This document shows, in pieces, positions 1 through 10,705 of a stretch of DNA of 64,000 nucleotides. Both the position numbers and the translations under genes were made by a program. The notes under the pieces were generated by a model. It did not search any database. It was not told where the DNA came from and worked only from the letters and a program-made list of their open reading frames with translations. The stretch lies in contig OZ231128.1 in assembly GCA_965153355.1 (NCBI GenBank), positions 19,096,001 to 19,160,000 of the forward strand. The letters are read 5' to 3'. Numbering within the stretch: the stretch's first letter is position 1; every line of letters starts with the position of its first letter. The DNA comes from Flaccisagitta enflata (lineage: Eukaryota; Chaetognatha; Sagittoidea; Aphragmophora).

Positions 1-54
1 ATCGATAAAGTTGAGAATGTTTTAGTTAAGCGGCGCCCTTCATCCTGGAAAAAC

Positions 55-508
55 CACAAACGAACGAAATGGTGGTAGGAGGAAGGACAAGAAATGTCTT
101 CCCCATCAAACGAACGCAATGGTGGTAGGAGGAAGGACAAGAAATGTCTTCCCCACCAAATGAACGCAATGGTGGTAGGAGGAAGGACAAGCAATGTCAT
201 TACCATCAAATGAACGCAATGGTGGTAGGAGGAAGGACAAGAAATGTCTTCCCCATCAAATGAACGCAATGGTGGTAGGAGGAAGGACAAGAAATGTCTT
301 TCCCATCAAATGAACGCAATGGTGGTAGGAGGAAGGACAAGAAATGTCTTCCCCATCAAACTAATGCAATGGTGGTAGGAGGAAGGACAAGAAATATCTT
401 TCCCATCAAACTAACGCAATGGTGGTAGGAGGAAGGACAAGAAATATCTTTCCCATCAAACTAACGCAATGGTGGTAGGAGGAAGGACAAGAAATGTCTC
501 TCCCATCC
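55..508. repeat. 50-bp tandem array, about 9 copies
   Basis: The phrase GGTGGTAGGAGGAAGGACAA recurs exactly every 50 bases from 71 onward. Copies differ by a few substitutions, for example cgaacg, tgaacg or ctaacg at the junction. There is no frame of interest. It is a minisatellite at the left edge of the window. Confidence 0.9.
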
Positions 509-624
509 ATCCCAATTCTTCATCCTTACAGGATCCAGAAGAGAGATAAAAATGTTTTTGACATCGTCGAATTTTTCGTCATCTTTCTTTAGAATCTTCG
601 TTTTGTTTTGTTTTTTATTCATCT

Positions 625-856
625 TTTTTTTAGTCGCCTGCTTGTGACTCTATAACCCACTGTATTGGTTGGTTGGTTGGTCGGTCAGTTCGTCGGTTCG
701 ACTGTCGGTCGGTCGCCGTTTGCTTATTTAGCGTTTTTGGCGTTTTCAGGCGTTCTTGTCATTACTGCTCCTGCCTAAATGCTTGAGTTAGCATGTTTCA
801 TCACTGCCCCTGTCCACCCGTATGCGACTTCGATAGCCGTTTATCCGGCCTTGTTT
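625..856 (-). mobile_element. Family A element, full length
   Basis: Read on the + strand it starts with a T run and TAGTCGCCTGCTTGTGACT, then CTATAACCC and a TTGG/TCGG tetranucleotide tract. It ends CTGTCCACCCGTATGCGACT and GCCGTTTATCCGGCCTTGTT. The TGCGACT near the end is complementary to the AGTCGC of the start hairpin. Confidence 0.75.
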
Positions 857-1224
857 TTTCTATAGATTGTTTTTTTGTGTGTGTGTGTGCGTGTTTTTTT
901 TTTGTTGTTTCTGTTGTTTTGCTGTTTTTATTTTGTTTCTTTTGTTTTTGTTTCTTTTTTTTTTTATCTTTTTTACTTTGTTTTTTTTTGTTGTTTTTTT
1001 TCTTATCTTTTTTTTTCTTTTTGCTTTTTTTTTGCCTTTGTTTTTTTGTTTTTTTGCTTTTTTTCTGTTTTTTGCATTTTGCTTTTTGTTCTCTTGTTAT
1101 TTGGTTTTCGTTTTTGATATTTCGTTTTTGGTTTTGGTAATTTTATTTCAGTTTTTGGTTTTTGGTTGGGTTTTGAGTTTCGGGTTTTGTTTTTCATCTT
1201 GCTTTTTGTTTTTTTTTTTTTTGG
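857..1224. repeat. T-rich low-complexity tract
   Basis: An irregular run of T with scattered G and C. Long frames through it are poly-Phe artefacts. No gene is seen. Confidence 0.85.
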
Positions 1225-1251
1225 CTGTTGTTGTTGTTGTTGTTGTTGATT

Positions 1252-1300
<49 letters not shown>

Positions 1301-1314
1301 CGTTGTCGTTGTCG

Positions 1315-1369
<55 letters not shown>

Positions 1370-1441
1370 GGATGTTGTTGTTGTTGTTGCTGCCCTTGTT
1401 GTTGTCATTGTCTTTATTATCGTTGTTATCATTGTTGTTGT
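1225..1441. repeat. (GTT)n microsatellite
   Basis: About 215 bases of GTT with a few GTC, GAT and GCT interruptions. Frames across it encode poly-Val, poly-Leu or poly-Thr and are not genes. Confidence 0.95.
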
Positions 1442-1957
1442 CCTTTTGGTTATATTAAAGAAAAAAAAAGAAATTGTTAACAGTATTTTTCCGAATGGGG
1501 AAAAAAGTAAGAGGAAACACTAATAATAAAAGAAATCTCAATTCTCTGTTTTTCGAGAATTCCAAGATAAAACCCATTTTGCACGAAGCCTTAAGCCATT
1601 CGCTTGAGGCGAGATAAAACAATTCCGAATGATTGGGCGATAAGATACAAAGATTTTCTGCCTTTTTGTCTTTTTCTAACTGACTTCCAAGAGATGTACA
1701 TTGTACAACGATGGGGGTGGCGGTGGTTGGAGCCTTTTGGGATGGTTCCTCGGTAGTTAGAGACTTCGTGCGGCAACTGTCTTTGGCTCGGCTTATCTGG
1801 ATCACAGTGAAGGTGGTTCGAGCCTTTTAGGTTGGTTGCAGGGTGGTTACTAACCACTGGTTAGGGGCAGAGTACGGGTGTTTTCTTTGGTAAGACTGAT
1901 TTGGCTCATAGTGGCTCATAGTGGTAAAATAAAGATTTAGGCAATATTTCAAAAAAT
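1442..1957. other. Intergenic, no feature recognised
   Basis: Mixed composition. A loosely repeated phrase GGTGGTT.GAGCCTTTT occurs twice (near 1720 and 1812). Small open frames on the minus strand show no recognisable domain. Confidence 0.4.
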
Positions 1958-2020
1958 GTTACCGACCAACCGACAGACCGACATAGCGGCTTCTGTAGTC
2001 GCGTTTACGCGACAAAAAAA
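1958..2020 (+). mobile_element. Family A fragment, 3' half
   Basis: ATGTTACCGACCAACCGAC, then agcggcttctgta, then the terminal hairpin GTCGCG-TTTA-CGCGAC followed by an A run. The 5' half is missing. Confidence 0.7.
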
Positions 2021-2099
2021 TGGAGAAAGTTTTGGATGAAATCCTTTTGGACGATTTGTGTCGACTTAATCACTAATTAGAAAAAAATCAATGACATTA

Positions 2100-2199
2100 T
2101 CTGATGTTGCTGAAAGAAAATGAGGATAAGGACGATAAGGATAAGGAAAATGAGGATAAGGAGGATAAGGGAAAGAATTATGATAAGAGGATTTTATGC

Positions 2200-2240
<41 letters not shown>

Positions 2241-2349
2241 TTGATGATTGAATGTATGGATGGAAAGATGGATGGATTGATGGAGTGATGGATGGATGTG
2301 TAGATGAAGGGATGGATGGATGGATGGATTGATGGATGTATGGATAAAT

Positions 2350-2424
<75 letters not shown>
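2100..2424. repeat. Compound microsatellite: GATAAG, GA, GATG, GT
   Basis: GATAAG-like repeats (2115-2175) are followed by (GA)n at 2201-2239, degenerate GATG repeats at 2244-2345 and (GT)n at 2352-2423. Frames here give TH, SL or HPS repeats only. Confidence 0.9.
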
Positions 2425-2514
2425 GATTGATTTGAAGTGAGCGCCATGACGATGGAGGGAGACGGAACTTAGACGCAATGAACGGAGGTATAGTAGCTGG
2501 CGAGATATTGCACT

Positions 2515-2706
2515 GGCAGCACCGTTTGCAACTCTACACCCCGCTATGTCGGTCTGTAGGTCCTCAGGTTGGTTAATCCCCTTTTTAGGAGCTTTTAGTG
2601 CACTGCACTGCCCCTGCTCAAATGCCCGAGTGACTTTCCCTGTCACTGCCTCTCCCCGCCTACACGCAACTGGGGTAGCTCGTATATCAAGCCTTGTTCT
2701 TTTCCA
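2515..2706 (-). mobile_element. Family A element, diverged
   Basis: On the + strand: tgcaactctacaccccgc, then TCGGTCTGTAGGTCC. It ends CTACACGCAACTGGGGTAGC and ATCAAGCCTTGTT. CGCAACT near the end pairs imperfectly with the start arm GTTTGC. Confidence 0.6.
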
Positions 2707-2842
2707 AAGCATTTGCAAGACTGATGCGATTGATAGCGTAAGCATGGCAGAAGGATGGGTGGATGGATGGACGTCAAAATGTCCTGAAAGGGAACGCAGA
2801 CCAATAAAAAGCATCAATTTCACATCATTTATTGCTCATTCA

Positions 2843-2882
2843 GGGCGTGTTTCTAGTGACGACAACAATCGCGGTCACGCCC
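2843..2882. mobile_element. Family B solo end with small hairpin
   Basis: GGGCGTGTTTCTAGTGACG matches the family B terminal repeat. About 20 bases further, TCACGCCC closes a GGGCGTG/CACGCCC stem. No partner end was found nearby. Confidence 0.45.
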
Positions 2883-3205
2883 GTTAATTGCATTTTCAGC
2901 GTGAACGCATATTCATGTTTATCTTCCAAACCGTAATCGTTCGTGTAGTCTCAGTCAGTTGAACCCCGCAATGACTGATGTCAATGGACTAATAGATTTT
3001 ATCTGTTATCTGTTATTAGCATTACCCGTGACTCTTTCCACGTGATGGCAGTTGAGAAAAAGTATCAGCTATTCATTTTTCTTACTATTTCCATACTCAT
3101 TTTGCCAGTTTCAATCAGTCAACTCTTTTTCTCCCTTGTTCACTCCACAAAGTGAACTGCAAAAATTCCTAGCTGATGCCATTTTGCTAAAATGTACAAT
3201 TAAAA
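2883..3205. other. Intergenic, nothing recognised
   Basis: About 320 bases of ordinary composition with no repeat, TIR or convincing reading frame. Confidence 0.4.
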
Positions 3206-3300
3206 AAACAAGGCTAGATACGCGGCTACCAAAGTCACATGTGGGTGGGCAGGGGCTGTATTCAAGGTCAACAGAGAATTTTAGCAATAGCATTTTTGCC
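3206..3300 (+). mobile_element. Family A fragment, 5' half
   Basis: AAACAAGGCTAGATACGCGG, then ctacc, AAAGTCACATGTGGGTGGGC and AGGGGCTG. The tetranucleotide tract and terminal hairpin are absent. Confidence 0.65.
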
Positions 3301-3547
3301 AAAGAATAATCAATTCGTCCATTCATTCGACCACGGATTTTTGATCACAAAACGCGAAAATGATAACGTTTTATGAGGGTGATAGCGTTTGCCCTCGTAG
3401 AGCAGATGGAGTTCCATAAGACAAATCTTGATAGAGGCTAATTAATACAACGCGATTCTTCTTGTGTCCTCTTTTCTCCATCACGTGAGCCAGGTCACGT
3501 CCACTTTCTGAACGCGGCTAGGGCATTTTTTCTGATGAGGAGGTACA

Positions 3548-3712
3548 TGATGGATAGATAGATGGATGGATGGATTGTTAGATGGATGGATGGATGGATG
3601 GATGGATGGATGGATGGATGGATGGATGGATGGATGGATGGGTTGATAGATGGATGGATGGGTAAATGAAGGGTTGGATGGATAGATGCATGGACAGGAA
3701 GATAGACGGATT
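3548..3712. repeat. (GATG)n microsatellite
   Basis: Near-perfect GATG repeats with a few GATA units. The minus strand gives an IHPS-type frame that is not a gene. Confidence 0.95.
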
Positions 3713-3907
3713 GATGGATGGACACGAACAGGGGCAAAGGGACGGCTGGATTCACCAACAAATAATTTTACTGCGGAACATGTAGTAGAAAAGCTAGTAA
3801 CTGGACTAATATTGTTACCGACGGATGAACCGACGCATCGATCAACGAAACGACAAGAAATCTTGTAGAGTCATGTGTCCGTGACTAGAAGGAGAAAAAA
3901 AGAAGAA

Positions 3908-4190
3908 GGGCGCGTTTCTAGTCACAGACACTTGCGTTTTTAAACAGGCCACTCGCTCGCTCGCTACGTTCGTTCGCTCACACCGCTCACTCCGCTCACT
4001 TCGCTCACTCCGCTCACTTGCTCTGCAGCGCCACGCTTTTCTACGCTTGCTTTGAATTGGTTCACGGGCTCGCTCACTCACTCCGCTCACTCCCCTGTAG
4101 AATGATTGAAATTTATAAGTATGTGTTTACACTGAAAACTTGTTCAGTGGGAACAAACGCGTTTTTTGTCGTCACTATAAGCATGTCCTG
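3908..4190 (+). mobile_element. Family B element, about 283 bp
   Basis: It starts GGGCGCGTTTCTAGTCAC and ends GTCACTATAAGCATGTCC, imperfect TIRs of the type GGGCGTGTTTCTAGTGA. Inside is CAGGCCACTCGCTCGCTCGC followed by repeats of CGCTCACT. The 3' part (TTCAGTGGGAACAAACGCG) matches the copies at 35341, 37991 and 42055. No clear TSD was seen. Confidence 0.6.
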
Positions 4191-4292
4191 ATAGAAGAGA
4201 AAAATAGTAAAAGGTTTGAGAATTCCTGAGTTTGGCGGTGACGCGTGTGCAAAAGAGCGAGAAGCGAGACTGACGGGATTCCTTTTAGTCGA

Positions 4293-4432
4293 TGATGGAG
4301 AGTAAGGAGGAGGAGGAAAAGAAGGAGGAAAAAGAAGAGAAGGAGAAAGAAGAAGAGGAGGAGGAGGAAAATATGGAGGAGGAGGAAAAGGAGAGTAAAG
4401 AAGAGGAAGGGGAAGTTAAGGAAAAGCGGAGG
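4293..4432. repeat. GA-rich (GAA/GGA) low-complexity tract
   Basis: Almost pure purine on the + strand, made of gaggag and aaggag units. Confidence 0.85.
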
Positions 4433-4602
4433 CGAAATTGAATTGGTCGCGTCATAACGTTATTGCGTTGTACATGGCCGGTTGAGCTAATTGCTCACTT
4501 TTTACCCCGGGTTTTTTCTATTCATTCGTATTATATGAAATGCATAGTAAACTGTTTGCGCTAAAAGTGCCGAAAAATATGATTAAATTGTATATCAACT
4601 AG

Positions 4603-4652
4603 CCATAGTCAAAATGGTGTGTGGATGAGCAGGGGCAGTAATATGAAAGCTT
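4603..4652 (+). mobile_element. Possible family A remnant
   Basis: ATAGTCAAAATGGTGTGTGG then atgagcaggggcagtaat resembles the AGTCGCG..GGGTGGGCAGGGGCAGTA block of family A but is heavily diverged. Confidence 0.3.
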
Positions 4653-4684
4653 CTCCGGTATCTTGACAGGGGGAGGGGGAATAG

Positions 4685-5237
4685 TACAGTATGATTCATC
4701 TCGACTGTAACATTTCATGACGGCATTACTCAAAAAGTAATAGAGATAATCTAATTCTGAAAAAACTCTCTGTTAGATAATGATTTGGCATCTTATGATG
4801 ATTGACGCCTAGGATTTTTTTAGAAAATCTAAACCCTTAAATTCTAAATGAACCAATAATCATGCTTGGCAAAACTAGCATTTTTAGGATTTTTAAAAAA
4901 AATTTTTTTCTTGGAATTGCTTTAATTTTCAAAAGATTTCACTTTTTGATATTAGATAGGTCTCAAATACAAAATATATTGATGTAGTTCAAGGTAAAAG
5001 TGTAAAAAAATCATAATTGGATACAGTTTTTATGAAAAATAACTTTTTTAGCATATTTTGCTAAAAAGTCTTCTATGTGTTAAAAGTATCAAAATTTGAT
5101 AGAAAAGTCTGAGGAATTGTTTATCATAAAATGCCAAGCAATTACTTTTCGTATGTCTTTTTCAGAATTAAACTGTCTCTTTTAGTTTTTGAGCAATGCC
5201 GTCATGAAATGTTGCAGTCGAGATGGATCATACTGTA
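4685..5237. mobile_element. Tc1/mariner-like foldback miniature element, 553 bp
   Basis: The left end TACAGTATGATTCATCTCG and the right end (reverse complement) TACAGTATGATCCATCTCG are inverted repeats. They continue through CATTTCATGACGGCATT for at least 90 bases and weaker for about 130. The CAGT end and flanking TA are the Tc1/mariner signature. The interior is AT-rich and has no open frame, so it is non-autonomous. Confidence 0.8.
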
Positions 5238-5279
5238 GGAAGAAGATGTTGATGTGAGCTGATTGATGAGGAATATAAG

Positions 5280-5515
5280 CGGGCAGTTTTGAGGCCTCGA
5301 GGACAGACATGAGGTCTGGAAGGCGGATTTGATGTCTTGTGGCCGATTTCAAGTCTAAAGGGATGCATTGCGGCTTTGTGGACTGATTTCAGGCCAGGAA
5401 GGCTGGCGCTAAGCCTGAGATGGCTGATTCAAAGGTTAGGAGGGCAAGAATCAGGTTTAAAGGGCTGATTTGCGGCTAAAGAGGCCTCGATGGTGAGGAG
5501 GGAGGCAACCCTGCG
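5280..5515. repeat. Degenerate 25-30 bp tandem repeat
   Basis: Units resemble GGCTGATTTCAGGCC plus GGAAGG with much variation. The same motif fills the foldback at 62550-62840, which suggests a decayed family C minisatellite. Confidence 0.5.
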
Positions 5516-5804
5516 TTATTCATGAAGATTAAGAAGGTAGTTTATGTAGAAAAAAATAATATAATTAATATTGACAGTTTTTGATAAGAGAGCCCCTTTA
5601 ACAGGACGACATAACCATGAGGACAACACATATTGGCTCAGAAAAAAAAACGGAGAGACAAAAATCGATGCGGTGTTTTGTTATGGATCAAAGTGACATC
5701 GGAAAGACACGTCAAATTGTCATGTATCTTTTATCGATTTTACTTCATCTAAAGCAGGAACACACATCGCAATACGAAAAAGAAGAACAGAAAAGTGATA
5801 AAAG

Positions 5805-6062
5805 AGTTAGAAGAAGATAAGAAGACGAACAAAAAAGAAGAAGACAAAAGAAAAAAAGAAAAAAGAATTAAAGAGAAGAAAAAGAAAAAGAAGAAGAAGA
5901 TGAAGATCAAAAAAGAAAAAGAACAAAAAAGAAGAAGACAAAAAAAAAAAAGAAAAAAGAATTAAAGAGAAGAAAAAGAAAAAGAAGAAGAAGATGAAGA
6001 TCAAAAAAGAAGAAGAACAAAAAGAGGAGGAGAAAAAGAAACAAGAAGAAGAATAAAGGGAA
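5805..6062. repeat. AAG-rich purine tract with an internal duplication
   Basis: Purine-only sequence. A block of about 100 bases (agaaaaagaaaaaagaatta and onward) occurs twice, near 5850 and 5950. No gene is seen. Confidence 0.8.
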
Positions 6063-6149
6063 AACAAGGCCAACACCTATAAGTCGCGTGCAGGACAAAA
6101 AAAACTGAACTGACCTGACTCCTTATTGTATCTTTTTATCGAAAATCAG

Positions 6150-6532
6150 ACTTAAACGAGACCCAAACCAGACCCAAACCAGACTCAAACCAGACTCAAA
6201 CCAGACTCAAACCAGACTCAAACCAGACTTAAACCAGACCGAAACCAGACCAAAACCAGACCTAAACCAGACCTAAACCAGACCTAAACCAGACATAAAC
6301 CAGACCTAACCCAGACCTAAACCAGACATGAACCAGACTTAAACCATACTAAAACCAGACTTAAACCAGACTTAAACCAGACTCAAGCCAGACTCAAACC
6401 AGACTCAAACCAGACTCAAACCATACTTAAACCAGACTAAACCAGACTTAAACCAGACTTAAACCAGACTTAAACCAGACTTAAACCAGAATTAAACCAG
6501 ACTTAAACCAGACCTAAACCAGACTTAAACCA
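6150..6532. repeat. 12-bp tandem array (AAACCAGACTTA)
   Basis: Consecutive AAACCAGACTYA units of 12 bases with frequent C/T and A variants. It lies inside the expanded family A element. Confidence 0.9.
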
Positions 6533-7085
6533 GCAGACTTAAACCAGCAGACTTAAACCAGCAGACTTAAACCAGCTGACCTAAACCAGCAGACTTAAAC
6601 CAGCAGACTTAAACCAGCAGACTTAAACCAGCAGACCTAAACCAGCAGACTTAAACCAGCAGACTTAAACCAGCAGACTTAAACCAGCAGACTTAAACCA
6701 GCAGACTTAAACCAGCAGACTTAAACCAGCAGACTTAAACCAGCAGACTTAAACCAGCAGACTTAAACCAGCAGACTTAAACCAGCCGACTTAAACCAGC
6801 AGATTTAAACCAGCAGACTTAAATCAGCAGATTTAAACCAGCAGACTTAAACCAGCAGACTAAACCTGCAGACCTAAACCAACAGACCTAAATCAGCCAT
6901 CTCAAACCAGCCGACCTAAACCAGCCGACCTAAACCAGCCAACTTAAACCAGCAGACAAAACCAGTGGACTTAAACCAGCAGACTTAAACCAGCAGGCTT
7001 AAACCAGCAGACCTAAACCAGCAGACCTAAACCAGCAGACTTAAACCAGCAGACTTAAACCAGCAGACTTAAACCAGCAGACTTG
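6533..7085. repeat. 15-bp tandem array (AAACCAGCAGACTTA)
   Basis: The 12-mer of the preceding array with CAG inserted becomes a 15-mer, repeated about 35 times. The switch near 6530 is abrupt. Confidence 0.9.
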
Positions 7086-7089
7086 AAAT

Positions 7090-7435
7090 GCCACATTTGA
7101 CCAAAACATACCAAAAAACAAAAATGACCAAAACATACCAAAAAACCTAGATGACCAAAAAAAAAAAAAAAAACAAACAAAAAAACAAAAAAACAAAAAA
7201 CCCTAAAACCCAAAACCAAAAAACCAAAAAACCAAAAAACCAAAAAACCAAAAAACCAAAAAAAAACCAAAAAACAAAAAACCAAAAAAAACAAAAAACC
7301 AAAAACTAAAAAACCAAAAAACATAAAAGACCAAAACATACCAAAAAACCATGTTAGATGACCAAAAATGACCTGAAATCTTCCAAAATGACTTAAAATG
7401 CCCAAAAAACACACAAATGACTTAAATTAACAAAG
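7090..7435. repeat. Accaaaaa low-complexity tract
   Basis: Units such as ACCAAAAA and ATGACCAAAA. The minus-strand FWFFGF frames are translations of this repeat. Confidence 0.85.
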
Positions 7436-7855
7436 TGACGTAAATGATCAAAAATGACCAAAAATGACAAAAAGCAACCAGAAATGACCAAAAGCAACCA
7501 AAAATGACCAAAAACAACAAAATAATGACTCAAAATAACTCCAGAAGGCCCAAATTGATCAAAAAACAACGCAAAAAAGCAAAGTGTTACTAAAAACTAC
7601 CAAAGCCAAAAATAACTTAGAATGACTTAGAATGACTTGTAATGACTTATAATGACTTTGAATGACTTAGAATAACTTAGAATGACTAAGAATGACTAAA
7701 ATTGACTCATAATAACATAAAATGACAAAAATGACAAAAAATGACAAAATGACTTAAGTGACTAAAATCAACTGAAAATGACTGAAAATGACTTAAAATG
7801 ACATAAAATGATTTAAAATGACAAAAAATACCCTAAAACGACGTAAAACGACGAA
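7436..7855. repeat. AATGACTTA-type tandem repeats
   Basis: Degenerate 10-11 bp units AATGACTTAG or AAAATGACAA. The same unit type fills the family A copies at 45370 and 63514, which links the three. Confidence 0.85.
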
Positions 7856-7949
7856 AAAAAGCTAAGTGTTACGGACCGACGGACCGACGGACCGACGGAC
7901 TGACAGACTGACAGAGCGGGTTATAGAGTCGCGTGCACGCGACTAAAAA

Positions 7950-8650
7950 TGACGATGAAAGGAAGAAGAGCAACTCCGTAGCTAGTTTTCAATGAGAGTC
8001 AGTGCTGTAAGCTAAAAATAAACAATAAACATGCAAGACAGGGAAACAGTTATGTGCTTCGTTTTACAATTACATAATTGCATAATTACAAAATAACATA
8101 ATCACAGTATTCCCAGGCCTGTATTTGGAGCGTGCCCACGAGCCTGAGGCACATTGTTTTGCTCTCAGGCACGCGTGTTTTCCTGGCAGAGAACCCGTCT
8201 GGCACTGTCTCATTAGGCTGATTGAATGCTTCCTAAATGAAATATTTTCTTCAAAAAATGAAACATTCTAAAAGTCTCACCATAATCCATCTCTTTTTCC
8301 ATTCAAATATGTCATCATTGGTTTGTTTTTTCATTCAATAATTTACTTATTCATCCAATGGTTCATTTGTTCATCATGACTTTTAGTTTAGATGTAGGTG
8401 AAAAGTGAAGCTTTACCTGGCACGATGTTACTCTGTCGGGCACGGCAGAATTCTGAGGAACGTGCCCGGCGTGCAGGCTCAAAAGTGTCACTAAATCTAG
8501 GCATGATAAACACAATATTACATTATTACATTGATATATTAATACATTTATACATTATCACATCATTACATACTTTATAATGTTAACACAATTACTATGC
8601 TTAATGCCAAACTGGCTTAAATTCATCAATATTTCAACGATAATTCCGCC
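7950..8650. other. AT-rich intergenic DNA
   Basis: No gene recognised. A short GTGCCC/GCCTGAGG motif recurs at 8120-8170 and, less exactly, at 8455-8490; I could not resolve it into an element. Confidence 0.35.
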
Positions 8651-8708
8651 AGACGGATCGAAGGACTGACATACCAACATGTAGAGTCGCGTGTAGGCGA
8701 ATGAAAAT
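8651..8708 (+). mobile_element. Family A fragment, 3' half
   Basis: AGACGGATCGAAGGACTGAC, then ATGTAGAGTCGCGTGTAGGC and GAATGAAAA. The terminal stem is damaged. Confidence 0.5.
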
Positions 8709-9402
8709 GCTTTCCTTAAATCAAACGTTAATATGTGAACGAAGCAGTTTTTATGGTTGAGAAAATGTCATATTTCTCGTTTTTCTCAACGTTAACTGAG
8801 GCTCGGTTGCACCGGTTGGGCGCAGTCGGCCTCTGGAATGTGAAACTGGCCTGAGTCGTAGACAGAGCACTCAAACTCGCACCATGGACGGGAAAGGTCT
8901 AGTCTAGGATTAAGGCAAAGGCCATAACAATGCAATATTAAGCGAATAAGAAAAAAAACACCCTTTTTGTGGGTTAATGGACTCATTTGTGTTGTGAGTT
9001 AGTCAATTTACGGTACCTATGGCCTAGGCCTAAGCCTTATTCTGGGGCTTATTTTCATGACCAATGTCTCTGTAGTTAGTCTATTTATTGCCTGCTATTT
9101 CTTTGCTCTGACCTTTTCCTTAGTGTTCAATTTTTCATGTAGTAGTCAAAGCATTCATTGTTGAACGAGAAAGCAGAGCAAGAATGAAATGTATTTATCA
9201 AAAAATTTGCTCTTTTACACAATCCATGTCTTGATTTTTCAAAAAAAAAGAAGCCCATTGTGAGTCGTGAATGGATCATAAACAAATCCTTATGACGCGA
9301 TTTCTCGAGTCACAACTGATATTCTCCTCTAATGTAAAATACTGCTTGAATGAAACAGACAGGAAGGGGAGAAACACAGAATACACAGTATGACGAGAAA
9401 GA

Positions 9403-9403
<1 letters not shown>
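8709..9403. other. Intergenic, nothing recognised
   Basis: Mixed composition. A 64-codon minus-strand frame at 8792-8986 has ordinary composition but no domain I recognise. Confidence 0.35.

Positions 9404-9452
<49 letters not shown>
9404..9452. repeat. (GA)n microsatellite
   Basis: A perfect dinucleotide run on the + strand. Confidence 0.95.
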
Positions 9453-9455
<3 letters not shown>

Positions 9456-10434
9456 AAATTAAAGCAAGACATACTGTGCGATAAACAGAAATAAAGAATT
9501 TAGGACAGGAAGAAAGGCAGATAAAAGGACAGACAAGACAGGAAAAAGAATGTCCCAAAGAGATGCTTATAGACAGGGAGACATTGAGTTGGATTGACAT
9601 GGAGTCAGAAAATAATGGAAAACAGACACCATGTCACATACAGACGTTATTCCAGACGTGGACAAGCAAGAGAAAATGAAAAAGACAGAATAGCAGACAC
9701 AAAATCTGAGCCAGGGAAAAAGAGATTGAAAACAGCGCGGGGACAATGCTATTCAAAGGGAAAAACGCCGGAGTAAACACGCTAAAATGAAACATGCACA
9801 CAATGAAAGAATGAAACAGAATAAAAGAAAAAAAAAAGGATGTCTGTATTGAAAATACTTGTTACGCACGAGAACGAAAAGACACAAAGAGTTCACGAGA
9901 TAAGATACATCTATATATAAATAGAAAAGAGACAATTACAGATATAGACAGACAGGGCAGCTGGAAGTCGGCACAGACTGAGTGATTACATCGCTGATAA
10001 TCAGTAGGATAACCAAACTGCAAGAAGACAGTAAGAAAAGAACATACAAAGGCGGAGCACTGGAGTGAACAAGAAAAGAAAGAAAAGGGGAACAAATATA
10101 AAGCGGAAAAGAAATATAATAGGAAAGAAAAGGAAATGAAATCGAAAAAAAAAAGGAAAAGGAAAAAAAGAAAAAGAACGCGCTGAAAATAATAATCGGA
10201 CGACGTAGCGGAATAGCGTAGTCGAGGCAGAGTGGGTCTCTTCACTATGAGATGGATGTTGTGTATCCTATCCATTCTCTTTATTTTCTAATTTCATTCC
10301 TGACAGATTTTGAATTTGTTTATCTCGAGCAGCAACTTTATAAGTCAGCTTGGATAAGCTGAATGTCAAGAGTTATGTTGAAATGAAAATGAAAATAATA
10401 AAGCTGTTTGGCGCACTCAGTAGTGAATAAAATT
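9453..10434. other. Purine-biased intergenic DNA
   Basis: Rich in acagacagg, agaaaag and gaaaaag motifs on the + strand, with no gene and no TIR. The long minus-strand frame here is Phe-rich and follows the composition. Confidence 0.45.
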
Positions 10435-10640
10435 GACAAGGCCGGATACACGGCTACTCCAGTCCCGTGCGGGTGGGCAGGGGCCATATTTGAGGTCACC
10501 AGACCATTTTGGCAGATGCAGTGGTGTCAAAAAATAAAGATCATAAAAAGGGTAAAACGTGACGGACAGAGCAACTGACAGAGCAACCGACAGACAAACG
10601 GACAAAGCGGGGTTTAGAGTCAGGTAGCACGTGAGTAAAA
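10435..10640 (+). mobile_element. Family A element, full length
   Basis: GACAAGGCCGGATACACGGC, CAGTCCCGTGCGGGTGGGCA, then ACGTGACGGACAGAGCAAC and GTTTAGAGTCAGGTAGCAC plus GTGAGTAAAA. The terminal hairpin and motif B have both drifted (8 of 10 positions still complementary). Confidence 0.75.
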
Positions 10641-10705
10641 GAGGTCCACAATATCACAGTTAATCATAAAAGTAAATGGAACAATCACTCGCCAATCATC
10701 TTACC

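Larger units (their letters stand above)
6063..7949 (+). mobile_element. Family A element expanded to 1.9 kb by internal tandem arrays
   Basis: It begins AACAAGGCCAACACCTATAA then GTCGCGTGCAGGAC. It ends AAGTGTTACGGACCGACGG, tetranucleotide tract, GGTTATAGAGTCGCGTGCAC and GCGACTAAAAA. The 5' AGTCGCGTGCA is the exact reverse complement of the terminal arm plus loop TGCACGCGACT. The same subfamily is only about 350-375 bp at 45370 and 63514; here the middle has filled with tandem arrays. Confidence 0.7.

Noticed and set aside
6150-7085. Telomere-like or CRISPR-like array (AAACCAG units)
   Set aside because: The unit differs from known telomere repeats. There are no unique spacers, and the array sits within a family A element.
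8120-8490. A TIR element suggested by GCGTGCCC and GCCTGAGG motifs
   Set aside because: The motifs are partly direct and partly inverted with no consistent borders or TSD.
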